Assembly: GCA_024663395.1 (NCBI GenBank)
Contig: JANFAH010000002.1
Span: 3,410,001 to 3,474,000 of the forward strand
Length of the DNA stretch: 64,000 nucleotides
Source: Pisolithus tinctorius
Taxonomy: Eukaryota > Basidiomycota > Agaricomycetes > Boletales > Pisolithaceae
Direction of reading: 5' to 3'
Below the pieces are notes generated by a model. That model was given only the letters and a program-made list of their open reading frames with translations. It ran no database searches and was not told the origin of the DNA. Positions 1 to 9,683 of this stretch are shown here, piece by piece; within the stretch, counting starts at the first letter, position 1; every line of letters begins with the position of its first letter. The position numbers and the translations under genes are program-made.

Positions 1-114
1 AATGAAGAAACCACTTGGGTACTCACAACTGAACTAGACAACACTTCTGAACTCATTCAGGAGTTCCACTCCCACTACCCCAGTAAACCTGGCCCATACC
101 AATGAGGACCAGTC
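1..114 (+). pseudogene. Ty3/gypsy pol, C-terminal chromodomain end (cut by window edge)
   Basis: The first 114 bases read in frame from base 1 as the last 37 codons of a gypsy pol polyprotein, ending in TGA at 112-114. The residues EETTWVLTTELDNTSELI and a PSKPGPY tail match the chromodomain end of the full-length pol at 48,745 (DETSWVLATELEHASELL, HKPGPY). The chromodomain follows integrase and is thought to steer integration to particular chromatin. Only the tail is present because the window begins inside the gene. The next gene, on the opposite strand, is the accessory gene also found behind pol in two other elements here. Confidence 0.85.
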
Positions 115-237
115 TTGACCAGCCTCAGTTTCTTTTCTGATTTTCTTACTTTACTACCTGAGACTGAAACCAGAAACCAAGACTGGACATGTGACATTGG
201 CAGGAAGAAAAAAGATAACAAGACCCTATGCTATGGG

Positions 238-850
238 CTACTTGGCCTTGGCCATGGTCTCATCCTCCCCTTTGGCCTCCTCCTCCTCATCCTTGCTGTG
301 GGTCTTCAGCCAGTCAGCCTCCTTGCACAACTCATTGGAATCAAGCTCAGATGAGCCCAAGTCTGCTGGGGATACCACCATCCTGAAGCCATAAGACTCA
401 TTGAGAAGTGCCTCAAGCACACCAGTGATCTGGCTGGAGTTTTCAACTGCAGTCTTGTGGAGTTTGAAGAGGCTGGCCAGGTTGTTGGCAATCAGCCCCA
501 TGGCATCAATCAGCCAGTTGAGCTTCCCTTCCAAGCCTGAGTACTGCACTGCATTGGACTCCCTCAGTCTACTCCCACCAGCCTTGGGTTCATTGAGGTC
601 CAGTACCTTGATCAGCTTGACACTCACCTTGACCCACTTCTTGCTTGGTCCAGGCTCAGGTGTCTCCTTGTCGACTTTCCATTTTTTGCCTTTGTTGACC
701 CTCCCAGCAGCCTTAAGACTGGCCTTGGCATCTTTCCTGTCCCCAGGCCATCATCACTTCTCTTTCAATTGGTTGCACTGGATGCAGGCAACCTGCTTCT
801 TCTTGCCATCTATGAGGAACTCACAGATGACTTTTGCCCAGGTACATTAT
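238..850 (-). pseudogene. Antisense accessory gene of a gypsy element, decayed copy
   Basis: Minus-strand remnant starting about 120 bp behind the pol stop at 114. Reading 850 to 238 gives DGKKK, a C-x2-C pair (VACIQCNQLKEK), then an open stretch of about 130 codons with an amphipathic middle (MGLIANNLASLFKLHKTAVE) and a strongly acidic C-terminus. The intact relative at 34,782-35,844 has DGKKKCLACNWCNELKDHC, then MADNMASLATVQREVS, then an acidic tail, in the same order and also antisense to pol. Here the Cys cluster is broken by two TGA codons and the first exon (coiled coil) is not recognisable. It is almost certainly non-functional. The function of the family is unknown; the Cys spacing suggests zinc binding. 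Confidence 0.65.
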
Positions 851-1084
851 CTCCCAATATACATGTTGATTTAAAAAAATGTGCTCATTTATTAGTTGGT
901 GCAACCTTGTGCAGAAATTCATACTAGATGGCACCAGGTCCTGCCCCACCAGACAAGATTCATCCAGTCTTGCTAGCAGGTTGTGAGTCTGTGTGACATG
1001 GTATTACTTGCCTTCTTAGGCTATAATCTGTCAGACTACATCACATCCTGTCATACTAGCTGATGTCCAATTTTCACTGGGAAT
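851..1084. other. Unassigned spacer between accessory gene remnant and LTR remnant
   Basis: No gene, polypurine tract or LTR start is visible in this stretch. In the intact arrangement the first exon of the accessory gene and the polypurine tract would lie here, so it is probably decayed or replaced element sequence. Confidence 0.4.
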
Positions 1085-1367
1085 CACTGCTGTACTGGTG
1101 CTACATTACACTTAGTTCACCTTTAGTATTTAAGCTGTAGGAAGATTTTTTTAGACTCAGTCTGAAATCAAACTAGTCTCATCTAACCCAGTCTCCCTCT
1201 GTCTCCTGTTTTCTGCCTCTTGACCAGACTATGGCCCATACAAGGGAATAAGCACTGCTCTGCAGTTGCTAAGTCCAATTAGTCCAAACCCTCTAGTATC
1301 TTGTTCCCCCTCTGACCCCCAACCAGACTCTGGACCAGCTTTGGACTGGCATGAACTGGACTTAACA
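1085..1367 (+). mobile_element. Family-B LTR, 5'-truncated fragment
   Basis: Matches the second half of the complete LTR at 2,153-2,723: TATA-like TATTTAAG, the AGTCTGAAAT word, the 'ATGGCCCA..AAGGGAATA' stretch and the terminal GGACTTAACA. Bases after 1,367 (GTCAATCTGAAT) look like a decayed primer-binding site. It may be the remnant 3' LTR of the plus-strand element ending at 114, or a separate piece. Confidence 0.7.
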
Positions 1368-1568
1368 GTCAATCTGAATGTGAGAGAAGTCAGGGTTGGA
1401 GTTGTAACTGGTGCATGTGATGCATGCAGACATTGAGAAGACAAAATGATGGGGAAAATGTTGCTCAACCTCAGGAAAGGTGCAGAATGCTTAAGTGGAC
1501 CTATGGTAGGAGGGTCTGTGGTCATGGGAGCTGCAGCTGGCACATATATGCTGGTTGGAATGATCATC

Positions 1569-2108
1569 TCAACAGGGACATTTGACAACTGCAAGCTGAA
1601 ATGTGAAGCAAATGGGAGTGTTGTTGTTGTGACATATGAGTTTGCCATCTTGGGCTCTCACAGAAGTTTGTTGGCCTTTCTGCATAGTTTCTTCATTGCA
1701 GACCAAGTATTTATGACAAGTGTGCAGACAGATGACACAGGTAGGGGTGAGATGTTGGTTACTCCAAAAGGACTCTTCAGGATTCCCATTGTGAGTCTGA
1801 CACTTGTAAGGAGCAAAGCATTGGGAACAGGAAGGGGCCTTGCTGGAGGTCAAAATTGATCTCATATGCTGAGTCAAGAGCTGCATGAAGCATGATTGAT
1901 ACTGATCAAAAGTTAGGAAGAAGTTGGGTTCAGCAGAGCATCTACAATGAATCTCTGTGTCAAACCTAAGGATGATGGTGAAGTAGTCAAGGAAGTGTTC
2001 CTTCCAAGTCAGAAAGCAGAAGTGACAAGACCACATGCACTTCATAGTCAGTCCCTGATGTTTACTAATCCATTCTAGGTAGGGTCCCAAGCCAAGGGGT
2101 GAGAGCAT
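1569..2108 (-). CDS. Unrecognised Cys/His-rich ORF fragment
   Basis: An ORF of 179 codons between two LTR pieces. It contains many aromatic residues and scattered Cys pairs (SCSQCF, CVICLHTC) that could be remains of zinc-binding modules. I do not recognise it with certainty; the style resembles the repeat-associated proteins of basidiomycetes rather than a host gene. The flanking sequence 1,368-1,568 and 2,109-2,152 shows no LTR or pol match. It starts without an obvious upstream context and may be part of a longer decayed gene. Low confidence that it is expressed. Confidence 0.3.
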   Translation of the reverse strand: MLSPLGLGPYLEWISKHQGLTMKCMWSCHFCFLTWKEHFLDYFTIILRFDTEIHCRCSAEPNFFLTFDQYQSCFMQLLTQHMRSILTSSKAPSCSQCFAPYKCQTHNGNPEESFWSNQHLTPTCVICLHTCHKYLVCNEETMQKGQQTSVRAQDGKLICHNNNTPICFTFQLAVVKCPC

Positions 2109-2152
2109 TCAGCATGGCACAGTAAGCATAGACATTATGAAGAATTAGTAGA

Positions 2153-2723
2153 TGTCACGACCATGTCCAGACTACTCTAGACCAGCTCTACCCTGGTCTT
2201 GACTGGCCTCACCCAACCCTTGCCCTGGTCCCAGCCTTAACCCTTCAACCCAGAAACATGTTAGCTCATGCAGTGCCCAATCGAGTTGTCTGCTCAGTTG
2301 GTACTGGACCAGTGTAATACCTGGTCCAGCCACAAGTCCTGCCCTGGTTCCTGGTAATCCTTTGTTCATAGTCTTGCTTGATAATATTCTTTGTAATGAT
2401 ACTTACCACTTGGTTTACTAACCATTGCTGTACTGGCACAAACTGGTCTCTGGTGGCTACATTACACTTAGGTTACCTCTAGTATTTAAGCCATAGGATA
2501 ATCTGTTTAGCCTCAGTCTGAAATCAACTTAGTCTTGTCATAACCCAGTCCCCTCTGTTCTCTGTCTCCTGTCTCTTGACTGGACTATGGCCCACACAAG
2601 GGAATAGCACTGTGCCATCAGTCACTAGTCCAACAGTCCAAACCCCTTGGTATCTCATATTAGCCTCTGACCCCCAACCAGACTCCAGACCAGCTTTGGA
2701 CTGGTGACAAACTGGACTTAACA
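2153..2723 (+). mobile_element. Complete family-B LTR (571 bp), 5' LTR of a truncated element
   Basis: Begins TGTCACGACC and ends GGACTTAACA. It carries TATTTAAG about 32 bp before AGTCTGAAAT (2,515-2,524), the presumed start of the transcript. It is followed by a primer-binding site and a plus-strand gag. The downstream element is cut off at about 3,438 and no 3' LTR for it is present in the window. Confidence 0.85.
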
Positions 2724-2725
2724 GT

Positions 2726-2735
2726 ATTTCAGACT
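2726..2735 (+). promoter_or_regulatory. Self-complementary primer-binding site (ATTTCAGACT)
   Basis: Two bases after the LTR end. It is the exact reverse complement of AGTCTGAAAT at 2,515-2,524 inside the LTR, 32 bp downstream of the TATA-like box. This is the layout of Tf1/sushi-group elements, which prime reverse transcription with the 5' end of their own RNA instead of a tRNA. Confidence 0.75.
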
Positions 2736-2790
2736 CACACTTGTGTGGGTCACTACCCTTCTGTTCAAACCTCAGTATTGCACCTTCAGC

Positions 2791-3438
2791 ATGCCTACCC
2801 AGACCAGAACTCAAGCAGCACAGGCATGTGCTACCACCAATCCAGATTCCACCTCAGCCATCAACTTATGCTGCACCACTGCCCTGGTGTCATTAGGGAC
2901 AGCCAGAAGGTTGCCCAGTGAAGTCAACAACTTCAGGGGCTTCTCAGCCTGCAAGTCTACCACTCCCACTTCTAATTGACCTCCTGCACCCACTAATGAT
3001 CCAGATGATGAACCAGACCCAGATGAAGCAGATGACTTCAATCCCAGTGGTGATGACCCTGGTGATGATGGTCCTGGCAACAATGGGCCAGGAGATGACC
3101 TGGATAATGATGATGAAGAACCCCTCCCAGAAGATGATGTCAAACCTGGGGTAGCTGTGCTTGACAACCTTGCTAAAGCCATTGAGCTTCTCACACACAA
3201 TGCTTGCACCAGCTCTGAATCCTCTTCTAGAACCAAGTTGTGTGAACTGGACACCTTCAATAGGACAGACCCAAAAAAGCTGCACACTTTTCTTATCCAA
3301 TGTGAACTCAACTTCTGGGACCAGCCCCAGGCCTTTCAAAGTGATCAGACCAAGGTCACTTTCATGCAGTCATTCCTAAAAGGGATGGCTCTTGAGTGGT
3401 TTGAACTGGACCTACTTGGGACTGAAGACCTGGAGGAT
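2791..3438 (+). pseudogene. Ty3/gypsy gag, N-terminal part, truncated
   Basis: Starts at the ATG at 2,791 (MPTQTRTQAAQACAT) 68 bp after the LTR and reads through an Asp-rich linker (many GAT/GAC codons) into the conserved gag core DPKKLHTFLIQCELNF and LKGMALEWFELDLLGTED. One in-frame TGA lies at about 2,978. The capsid-like core is interrupted at about 3,438, where the sequence switches to a minus-strand element; the C-terminal half and zinc knuckle are missing. Homologous gags lie on the minus strand at 4,186-5,550 and 29,880-31,250. Gag would form the virus-like particle core. Dead copy. Confidence 0.8.
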
Positions 3439-4183
3439 ATAGTAAAGGTGGACATTCCATTGAAGAGCCAGAGTCAGATTGGGGAGACCGGTGTAGGGAA
3501 CGAGTTCGAGTTCCCTAGGAGAATCCGTCTTGGTCAGGAGTTTAGGGGTGGAAGGACTTGTTTTATTTCTTGCCTTTGTTTTTGTGTTTGTACCCCTGGA
3601 CTTGGTGACGAGCAGCCGCGTCGCTGACTAAGCACGTGTGCTGTGTTCGCGCGAGTTCAGTTTACCATAACAACCAATCCATGTCACAGGCCCTCAGTAG
3701 TAGGGTGATTTAGTCTCGCATTTCGGCGAGTTTTCGAAGTTAGAATTATTACTTTGGGGAGTACCCAAAGTGCCAGGAGGACTGGCAAGAGTATTAGACA
3801 GGCACAGCTAAGTATCTTTTTTTTAGTTCGCATTTTTTTACTTTTTACTACACTTCTTTCTCCAGAGAGAACCTCCCTTTTGGGTTGAGCACTAAACTCG
3901 CCCATTACTGACTATTACCATTATAGGTACATCTTCATTTTACCTATTCCTACACCGGGTATGGGGTAAACAAGTGTTGATTAGCAAATTGATTATCTAT
4001 AAAACAATGGGTGGAGCCAGAGTCCACTGAAGTATGAAGCTGAGGTATTTCTGGGTTTTCTAATGTGACTTAGGGGGTTAAAGAATTCGGACTGGAAAGA
4101 GCAGACATGTTGAGATGAGCTTCCAAGTTTGCACAACCAGAGTCAACGCAGCTCCCAGATTGTGCAGAGTCCCAGGAGCTGCT
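3439..4183 (-). pseudogene. Gypsy protease / pol N-terminal region (family C), split by a solo LTR
   Basis: Minus-strand continuation of the gag at 4,186-5,550, in the -1 frame relative to gag. It reads EIPQLHTSVDSGSTHCFID, an aspartic protease with the DSG active-site triplet. The ORF then runs into PYP, is interrupted by the LTR at 3,492-3,954, and resumes on the far side as SPI*LWLFNG. Compare PYSMSPIQLQLFDG in the element at 29,713. Stops in the linker and in LWLF show it is dead. RT, RNase H and integrase are absent: the element ends abruptly at about 3,439 against a plus-strand gag. Confidence 0.75.
3492..3954. mobile_element. Solo LTR, 463 bp, with CCGG target duplication
   Basis: Begins TGTAGGGAAC and ends TTCCTACA (inverted TGTAGG/CCTACA termini). 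CCGG is repeated directly on both sides (3,488-3,491 and 3,955-3,958). Removing the LTR and one CCGG rejoins the protease coding region of the host element (PYP to VSPI). It is rich in CpG (CGCGTCGCTG, CGCGCGAG) unlike its surroundings, so it is young. No internal region, hence a solo LTR. I cannot tell copia from gypsy. Confidence 0.8.
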
Positions 4184-4185
4184 AC

Positions 4186-5550
4186 CTATTTTTTTGTCTC
4201 GGGGGTAGAACCTGAGCCCGAGGCTGGTGTGGCCTTGGTGGTGGCTGCAGTGCGAGCCTTGGCCTTTCCAGCTTTCTTGGGGCATTTGTCAGCGAAGTGA
4301 CCAGACCCTCTGCAGAACATGCAGAGGTTTCTGTCTATGCGATGCTTGCATTCCTCGGGGGTAAGCTTTCCATCTTTGCCGAGTTTGCTAGGCTCAGGCT
4401 TGGAGGAGTTGCTGTTATTATTGTTGCCTGGCTTTGATGAAGCCAGCTTGGGGGAAGAACCAGAGTTGTTATTGTTGCCGGTCTTGGTCTTCTCTTGACC
4501 ATTGTTGCTGGAGCCTCCAGACTTGTTGTTGTTGCTGTTGGAGGAGCTCTGGTACTTACTCGCCCGTTGGACCTCTTCCTTGTGCTCCCAATAGCACACA
4601 TCTATTTCTTGGGTGAGGTGGCAGAGCTCGTGAAGTGTCCAGGGTTTGCCAACTCAACAGACTTTGTGCTTAATCTGGTCTGGGAGCCTGGAATAGAAAT
4701 GATGGCGCAGTGCACCATCTCCATAGCCTCAGACTTGCGAAGCAAGCCAATTAAAGTCTACTACATACTTGTTAATGCGCTGACTTTCCTTCATATGTAA
4801 ATGGTCAAGCTGACTCTCAGCATCAGTGACCAGGTCATGGGGGCCGAAGGTGGTTTGCAATTCTAGGATGAACTCCCTCCAGGAGTCCATCCAGAGAGGC
4901 TGGTCATCAGGGTCATCGAGCCCAAGCAAGTCCAGCTCGAACCATTCTAATGCCATACCTTTGAGGTAGGACTGGGTGAAGATGACCTTGGTGCAGTCAG
5001 TCCTAAAAGCCCAGGGACAGTCTTGGAAATTGAGTTCACACTGGATGAAGAAAGCATGAAGTTTCTTTGGGTCGGTACCATCAAAAGTGTTGGGCTCATG
5101 CAACTTGGTCCTGCTTGAGGATTCAGGGCTAGTGTGGGCATTGTGAGCCAACAGTTTGATGGCTGTTACGAGGTTATCCAGGACCATGATAGTGGGCTCA
5201 GTGTCGGGGTCTGGGAAGTCCAGATCGTCTTCCAGATCATTATCCTCTGGGTTAACATTGCTGGGACCATTATCACCAGGGTCATCATCATCTGGGTTGT
5301 TGTCATTATTGTCACCCAGCCCATCATCCCCAGGATCACCACTGGGGATGGGAGCAGTGGGACAATGTGGGGTAGGGGTATTGGATGTGCAGGCTGAAAA
5401 GCCCCTGAAAGGACTGATGGGACCTGGAGAGCACCTAGTGGTGCCCAAGGCAGCTAGTGCTGTCTCGCAGTGAGCCCCACTGGCTGAGGCAGAGTTGGGG
5501 TTTGTGGCAGAATGGCCATGGGGAGGTTGAAAATGAGTCTTGGTTGCCAT
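4186..5550 (-). pseudogene. Ty3/gypsy gag with zinc knuckle (family C)
   Basis: Starts at the ATG at 5,550 (MATKTHFQPPHGHSATN). Order: Pro/Asp-rich N-terminus, capsid-like core (DPKKLHAFFIQCELNF, LKGMALEWFELDLLGLDD, INKYVVDFNWLASQV), an Asn/Ser/Gly-rich linker, and one CCHC knuckle CMFCRGSGHFADKC near the end. It ends GSTPETKK and UAG at 4,186-4,188. The reading frame is broken between about 4,600 and 4,730. The run of seven A before the stop (4,189-4,195) is a candidate -1 slippery site; the protease begins in that frame. This copy retains more CpG than family-B copies. Confidence 0.85.
4189..4195 (-). promoter_or_regulatory. Candidate -1 frameshift heptamer A AAA AAA at gag stop
   Basis: On the minus strand gag reads ACA AAA AAA UAG. 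The heptamer A_AAA_AAA has the classical slippery form, and the protease reading frame is exactly -1. The same arrangement is seen at 29,883-29,889 and, as A AAA AAU, at 52,473-52,479. Confidence 0.55.
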
Positions 5551-5576
5551 GGTAAGTTAGACCCACACAAGCGGTG

Positions 5577-5586
5577 AGTCTGAAAT
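5577..5586 (-). promoter_or_regulatory. Self-complementary primer-binding site, family C
   Basis: On the minus strand GT then ATTTCAGACT follows the LTR. The reverse complement, AGTCTGAAAT, is found in the LTR (5,793-5,802), 29 bp downstream of a TATATAA box (5,831-5,837). Confidence 0.75.
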
Positions 5587-5588
5587 AC

Positions 5589-6098
5589 TGTCAAGTTCGA
5601 GGTTGTCCGGGTTGAGGCCAGACCAGAGTCCGAAGTGGGTGCAAGGCTGAGGGGTCGGGGTCAAGGGAAGAGGCAAGGATACAGATGGGTGGACTGTTTG
5701 GACTTAGCGACTGAGGATACAGGGCTATTCCCTTGTGTGGGTCTCAGTCTGAGTCTGAGGCCAAGATGGGGTTATCAGGGTTAACTTTGTTGATTTCAGA
5801 CTGAGGGGTACAGGCTGAGTATCTATGAGTTTATATACCAGAAGTAACTATAGTACGGAGACCGGTAATGCCAGTCTCGCAAAGATTGGTAAGAAGATTG
5901 GTAAGACAAGGATTAGTAATGTATGACTAAGATGACAGAGACTGGGACAGGACCGGGCAGGACTTAACTGGAGTGACAGACACTGCAAAGCAGTGTCTAC
6001 CATGCTAGGACATCTGGGGATAGAGGACAGGCGAGGCTGAGGCTGGACTGGATGAGTGCAAGGCCGAGTCTGGCCAGGGTCAAGGCATGACTATGACA
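5589..6098 (-). mobile_element. Family-C LTR (510 bp), 5' LTR of the minus-strand element
   Basis: On the minus strand it starts TGTCATAGTCATG and ends in TTGACA. It has a TATATAA promoter box and the AGTCTGAAAT start word. The gag at 5,550 follows after about 40 bp. The LTR was inserted into the reverse transcriptase region of an older element that resumes at 6,099. Further copies of this LTR are at 46,427-47,857 (split) and 63,402-63,593. Confidence 0.85.
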
Positions 6099-7680
6099 CA
6101 AAGCCTAAAAAGGATTGCATGTCCTTGACTTTCTTTGGGACAGGCCATTCAGCAATGCCTTGGACTTTGACAGGATCCATGGCAACTGTATTTTCTTTGA
6201 TGATCATTCCAAGGTATTCAACCTTGGTCAGATCAAAATGGCACTTTTCTAACTTAAGAGGGAGTGACAGCTCCCTCATTCATTCAAGAACATGATGAGT
6301 TCTTCATTTATGTTCTTCAGGATCAGTGGAGAAGATGAGGAGATCATCCATGTAGACAACCAACCACCCTTGGGCGATCATGTCTCAGAAGGAATCATTC
6401 ATGAATCATTGGAAGGTGGCAGGGGAGTTGCACAATCTGAAGAACATAACAGTTGGTTGAAAGAGTCCTTTATGCATAATAAATGCAGCTTTCCATTGGT
6501 CCCCTTCTTTGATGCAGACATTGTTGTAGTCTGATCTCACATCCATCTTGGTGAAGATAAGATGCTCCCTTGAGTTTATCAACGAGATCTGAAATAAGGG
6601 GAAGGGGGTACACATCCTTCACTGTATTCTTATTCAGATATCAGTAGTCTTGACAGGGGCGAAGGGAGCCATCTTTCTTTCCAACAAAGAAGAAGGGTGC
6701 AGCTTGGGGAGACTTCGAGGGGCAGATTTTACCTTCTCGAAGGTTTTCTTTGATGAATTTCTCTGCAGACTCCCTTTTGGAGGGGGAGAGTGGGTATGCT
6801 TTAGCCACTTTGGGAATGAAGTCCTCAACAAGGTTGATGGCATGATCGTAGGGTCATGACAGAGGTAGGACTCCATCAGAGGGTTTTTCGAAAACCGAGG
6901 CAAAGTCTTTGTAGTCTTCAGGGAGGACAGCCTTCAGTGTCTTTTTATGTTCTTCTTGGGCTAATTCAGTAGCTGTGGTGATCTTTCGAAGAAGACTATT
7001 GTTTGGATTAATCTTCTTTGCTTCTTCTATGAGTTTTCCAACTGTCATTACAAAGTGTGCACAGATGGTTTCGTCTTCTGGTTCCTTGTAATCCATGAAT
7101 TTGTTTATGCCTTTCTTTTCAGCAGGGGACACAAGGTTCATGGTGGGTTCTTCAATGGCAACAGAGGAGATGTTGCGTTTCAACTCTTTAGACCTGTCAG
7201 TCTTTTCATCGATGGAGAGGGTTCCCATTCTCCAGTCAATGATGGGATTGTTCTCTTGGAGCCAAGGGAGGCCCAGGATGACATTTTCTGCTCCACAATT
7301 GATGACATGGAAGAAGGACTGGTGGACAAGTCCTTCAATCCTGAAGTACAAGGTGGTGGAAAACAAGATTTTTCCCTTGGAGTTCTGGGTTCCATCCACA
7401 TTTTTAGCAAGGATGGGTTCTGTGAGTTGTTGAATGGGGATTCAGTGCTTTTGCATGAATCCCCAGTTGATACACAATATTTCAGCACCAGAGTCAACCA
7501 GTGCAGTGGTGTTGATGGCTTTTCCAGTTCTTTCTGATGCATAAAGGGTGACAGGAATTTGCATAGTACAATCTGGGGTAGAAGATACTAGTACAGGTGC
7601 AACAGAAATAGAACTGTCCTTAGTATGGGGAACATCTGGCATCAACTCAGAGTTCCCTTCTAAAAATCCTTTCCAAGCAC
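6099..7680 (-). pseudogene. Gypsy pol, family D (protease and reverse transcriptase), decayed
   Basis: Minus-strand pol of a lineage distinct from families B, C and G. Protease: TALVDSGAEILCINWG (DSG active site) near 7,500 and the flap-end VILGLPWLQENNPIIDW near 7,270. RT: FTKMDVRSDYNNVCIKEGDQW near 6,550, then PTVMFFRLCNSPATFQ near 6,430, and the thumb/connection LKLEKCHFDLTKVEYLG and KKVKDMQSFLGF at 6,110-6,260. The catalytic YxDD segment near 6,340 reads in another frame, so frameshifts are present. The family-C LTR at 6,098 cuts it just after the SFLGF motif. RNase H and integrase are missing. Confidence 0.75.
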
Positions 7681-7702
7681 CCTAGCAATGTTTATGCATC
7701 CA

Positions 7703-8286
7703 CATGATGGAAACCACTCCTACAAAGGTCACTGAGTGGTATACCCAGGCACAAAGTTCAACACAAAGTGGAGAAAGGTGAATGAACTCCCCAGAAAGAA
7801 GGAAAAGAGAATGTTCTATCCCAAGAACAATCTCTCCAAAGAAAAAGATCCAAACACCATGGACATGGATGGAGTGAGACTCTCCAAAGAAGAAAGGGAC
7901 CATCACATCAAAGAAGGAAGATGTTTTGGTTGTGGAAACAAGGGACACCTCTCCCAAGAATGTCCTGACAAAGGGAAAACCCCCAAAAGAAAATTAAAAA
8001 GATCTGCAAGATTGTGGAAATGGAAGAAAGTGACAATGAAGAAAAAATCGCAGGTCCAACCAAAACATCTTCCTTCTTTGATGTGATGGTCCCTTTCTTC
8101 TTTGGAGAGTCTCACTCCATCCATGTCCATGGTGTTTGGATCTTTTTCTTTGGAGAGATTGTTCTTGGGATAGAACATTCTCTTTTCCTTCTTTCTGGGG
8201 AGTTCATTCACCTTTCTCCACTTTGTGTTGAACTTTGTGCCTGGGTATACCACTCAGTGACCTTTGTAGGAGTGGTTTCCATCATG
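7703..8286. repeat. 230-bp perfect inverted duplication with 124-bp spacer in gag
   Basis: 7,703-7,932 and 8,057-8,286 are reverse complements of each other. Both strands give the same 64-residue gag segment (NELPRKKEKRMFYPKNN...), and the opposite frames also translate identically, so the arms are identical or nearly so. The 124-bp spacer (7,933-8,056) holds the zinc knuckle, in the orientation opposite to the rest of the element. The arrangement looks like a fold-back duplication formed during reverse transcription or replication. RNA from either strand would form a long hairpin. Confidence 0.85.
7736..8080 (+). pseudogene. Inverted gag segment with CCHC knuckle (family D)
   Basis: Plus-strand reading frame carrying the basic linker, the AMD-type motif NTMDMDGVRLSKEER and the knuckle CFGCGNKGHLSQEC followed by KTPKRK. 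The rest of the family-D element is on the minus strand, so this piece has been flipped. Gag knuckles bind the element's RNA during packaging. It lacks a gag N-terminus here and cannot be a functional gene. Confidence 0.75.
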
Positions 8287-8529
8287 CAAGGCAACATCTT
8301 CCATGATGGTAGAGTCAGTGGCAGCAGTTCGGAAGTTGGTGATATATTGTTCCACTGAATCTTTTTGTTTCATGGTATGCAATTTGGTGATTGCAGTACC
8401 AGCGGTGTCAGAGGAGGTGAAAGAGTTCTTGAAATCTTTCATAAAATCAGCAAAAGAGCCAAAACTTGGGGGGTTCTTTTCCAGTGACGTTTTCTGGAAG
8501 GTGGCACAAGTGTATACACAAAATGTCAC
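8057..8529 (-). pseudogene. Gypsy gag, family D, middle part
   Basis: Minus-strand ORF reading SFADFMKDFKNSFTSSDTAG, then QKDSVEQYITNFRTAA, and into the NELPRKKEKRMFYPKNN segment inside the right arm of the inverted duplication. This is the retrotransposon gag core seen before the knuckle in many fungal gypsy elements. It stops making sense where the duplication turns round at 8,056. The upstream end is lost: at 8,540 the sequence changes abruptly into a minisatellite. Confidence 0.7.
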
Positions 8530-8539
8530 TGGACCTCAA

Positions 8540-9066
8540 TGTCAATTAGGATTGGAGAATCCCCAGGAGCCATGGAGAATCTCCAGCATGCCATGGAGAA
8601 TCCCCAGCAGGCCATGGAGAATCTTCATCATGCCATGGAGAATCCCCAGGTGCCATGGAGAATCTCCAACATGACATGGAGAATCTCCATCATGACATGG
8701 AGAATCCCCAGGAGCCATGGAGAATTCCCAGCAGGCCATGGAGAATCTCCATTGTGATATGGAGAATCCCCAGGGGCCATGGAGAATCCCCAGCAGGCCA
8801 TGGAGAATCTCCAAGATGACATGGAGAATCTCCATCATGATATGGAGAATCTCCATCATGACATGGAGAATCCCCAGCAGGCCATGGAGAATCTCCATCA
8901 TGACATGGAGAATCCCCAGGTGACATGGAGAATCTCCATCATGATATGGAGAATCCCCAGCCAGCCATGGAGAATCTCCATCATGACATGGAGAATCCCC
9001 AGGAGCCATGGAGAATCCCCAGCAGGTCATGGAGAATCTCCATTGTGACATGGAGAATCCCCAGTG
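8540..9066. repeat. 21-bp minisatellite, core TGGAGAATCTCCA
   Basis: About 25 tandem units of 20-22 bp such as CATGGAGAATCTCCATCATGA and CATGGAGAATCCCCAGCAGGC. The core TGGAGAATCTCCA is an imperfect palindrome. Because the unit is 21 bp and free of stops, ORFs run through it in several frames on both strands, giving 7-residue repeats (MENLHHD); these are not genes. The array abuts family-D gag at 8,540. The 220 bp after it (9,067-9,289) show no recognisable feature. The same core, in reverse orientation, builds the array at 24,245-25,495. Confidence 0.9.
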
Positions 9067-9289
9067 GGCTGCATCAGGAAAACAAAACTTTTTCTAAGTG
9101 GTCTAATAGTCTACACTGCATCTAATGATGTCTTGATATTTGCAGCACTTTAGTGCTCATTGTCTAACATCATCTAATTCATGCTGTCTTACTGACACAC
9201 TTTTTTTTCTGTGGTCCTAATGTGGTCTGTAAGTGACTTATTGATATCTTCATGTCACTATATTACTGTAACTCTTGATTCATAGTACT

Positions 9290-9683
9290 TGTCACAACCA
9301 TGCATTTACTCTAAGTCCCTACTCACTCCACACCCTACTCCACTGCTCATTCACACTCTCTGCACCAACTCTGCCTGCACTCTACCATTTATGAATCTCC
9401 TCCACTCTGCCTTCTGTTGGACTTGTACCAGTCTCTCATCAGACCATGCAGACCATCCTTGTGCACCACATGGTCCATCACCTGGACTGTTTCCTTTTTG
9501 GCTTGTTCTGTGTTACCTGTCATATGTTCTCCATCTTCCCTTCATTCATCATCCAGAAAGTTGTTACTTGAAAACTTATGAGTCTCCATATGTCAGTCCT
9601 CATTCCAGTTACTGTACCTCCATAGCAGCATAAAAGCATGTACAGTACTCCACTGTTCTTCAGTATGAATATCACCAAAGTTC
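9290..9683 (+). mobile_element. Family-G LTR fragment, 3'-truncated
   Basis: Begins TGTCACAACCATGCATTTAC and follows the reverse complement of the LTR at 41,226-41,958 for about 390 bp (shared TTGGACTTGTACCAGTCTC, CACATGGTCCA, GGACTGTTTCCTTTTTGG). It breaks off at about 9,683, where the 3' end of a family-B element begins. Confidence 0.75.

Noticed and set aside
8540..9066. CRISPR-like array
   Set aside because: Repeats are contiguous 21-bp units without unique spacers, and the genome is eukaryotic.
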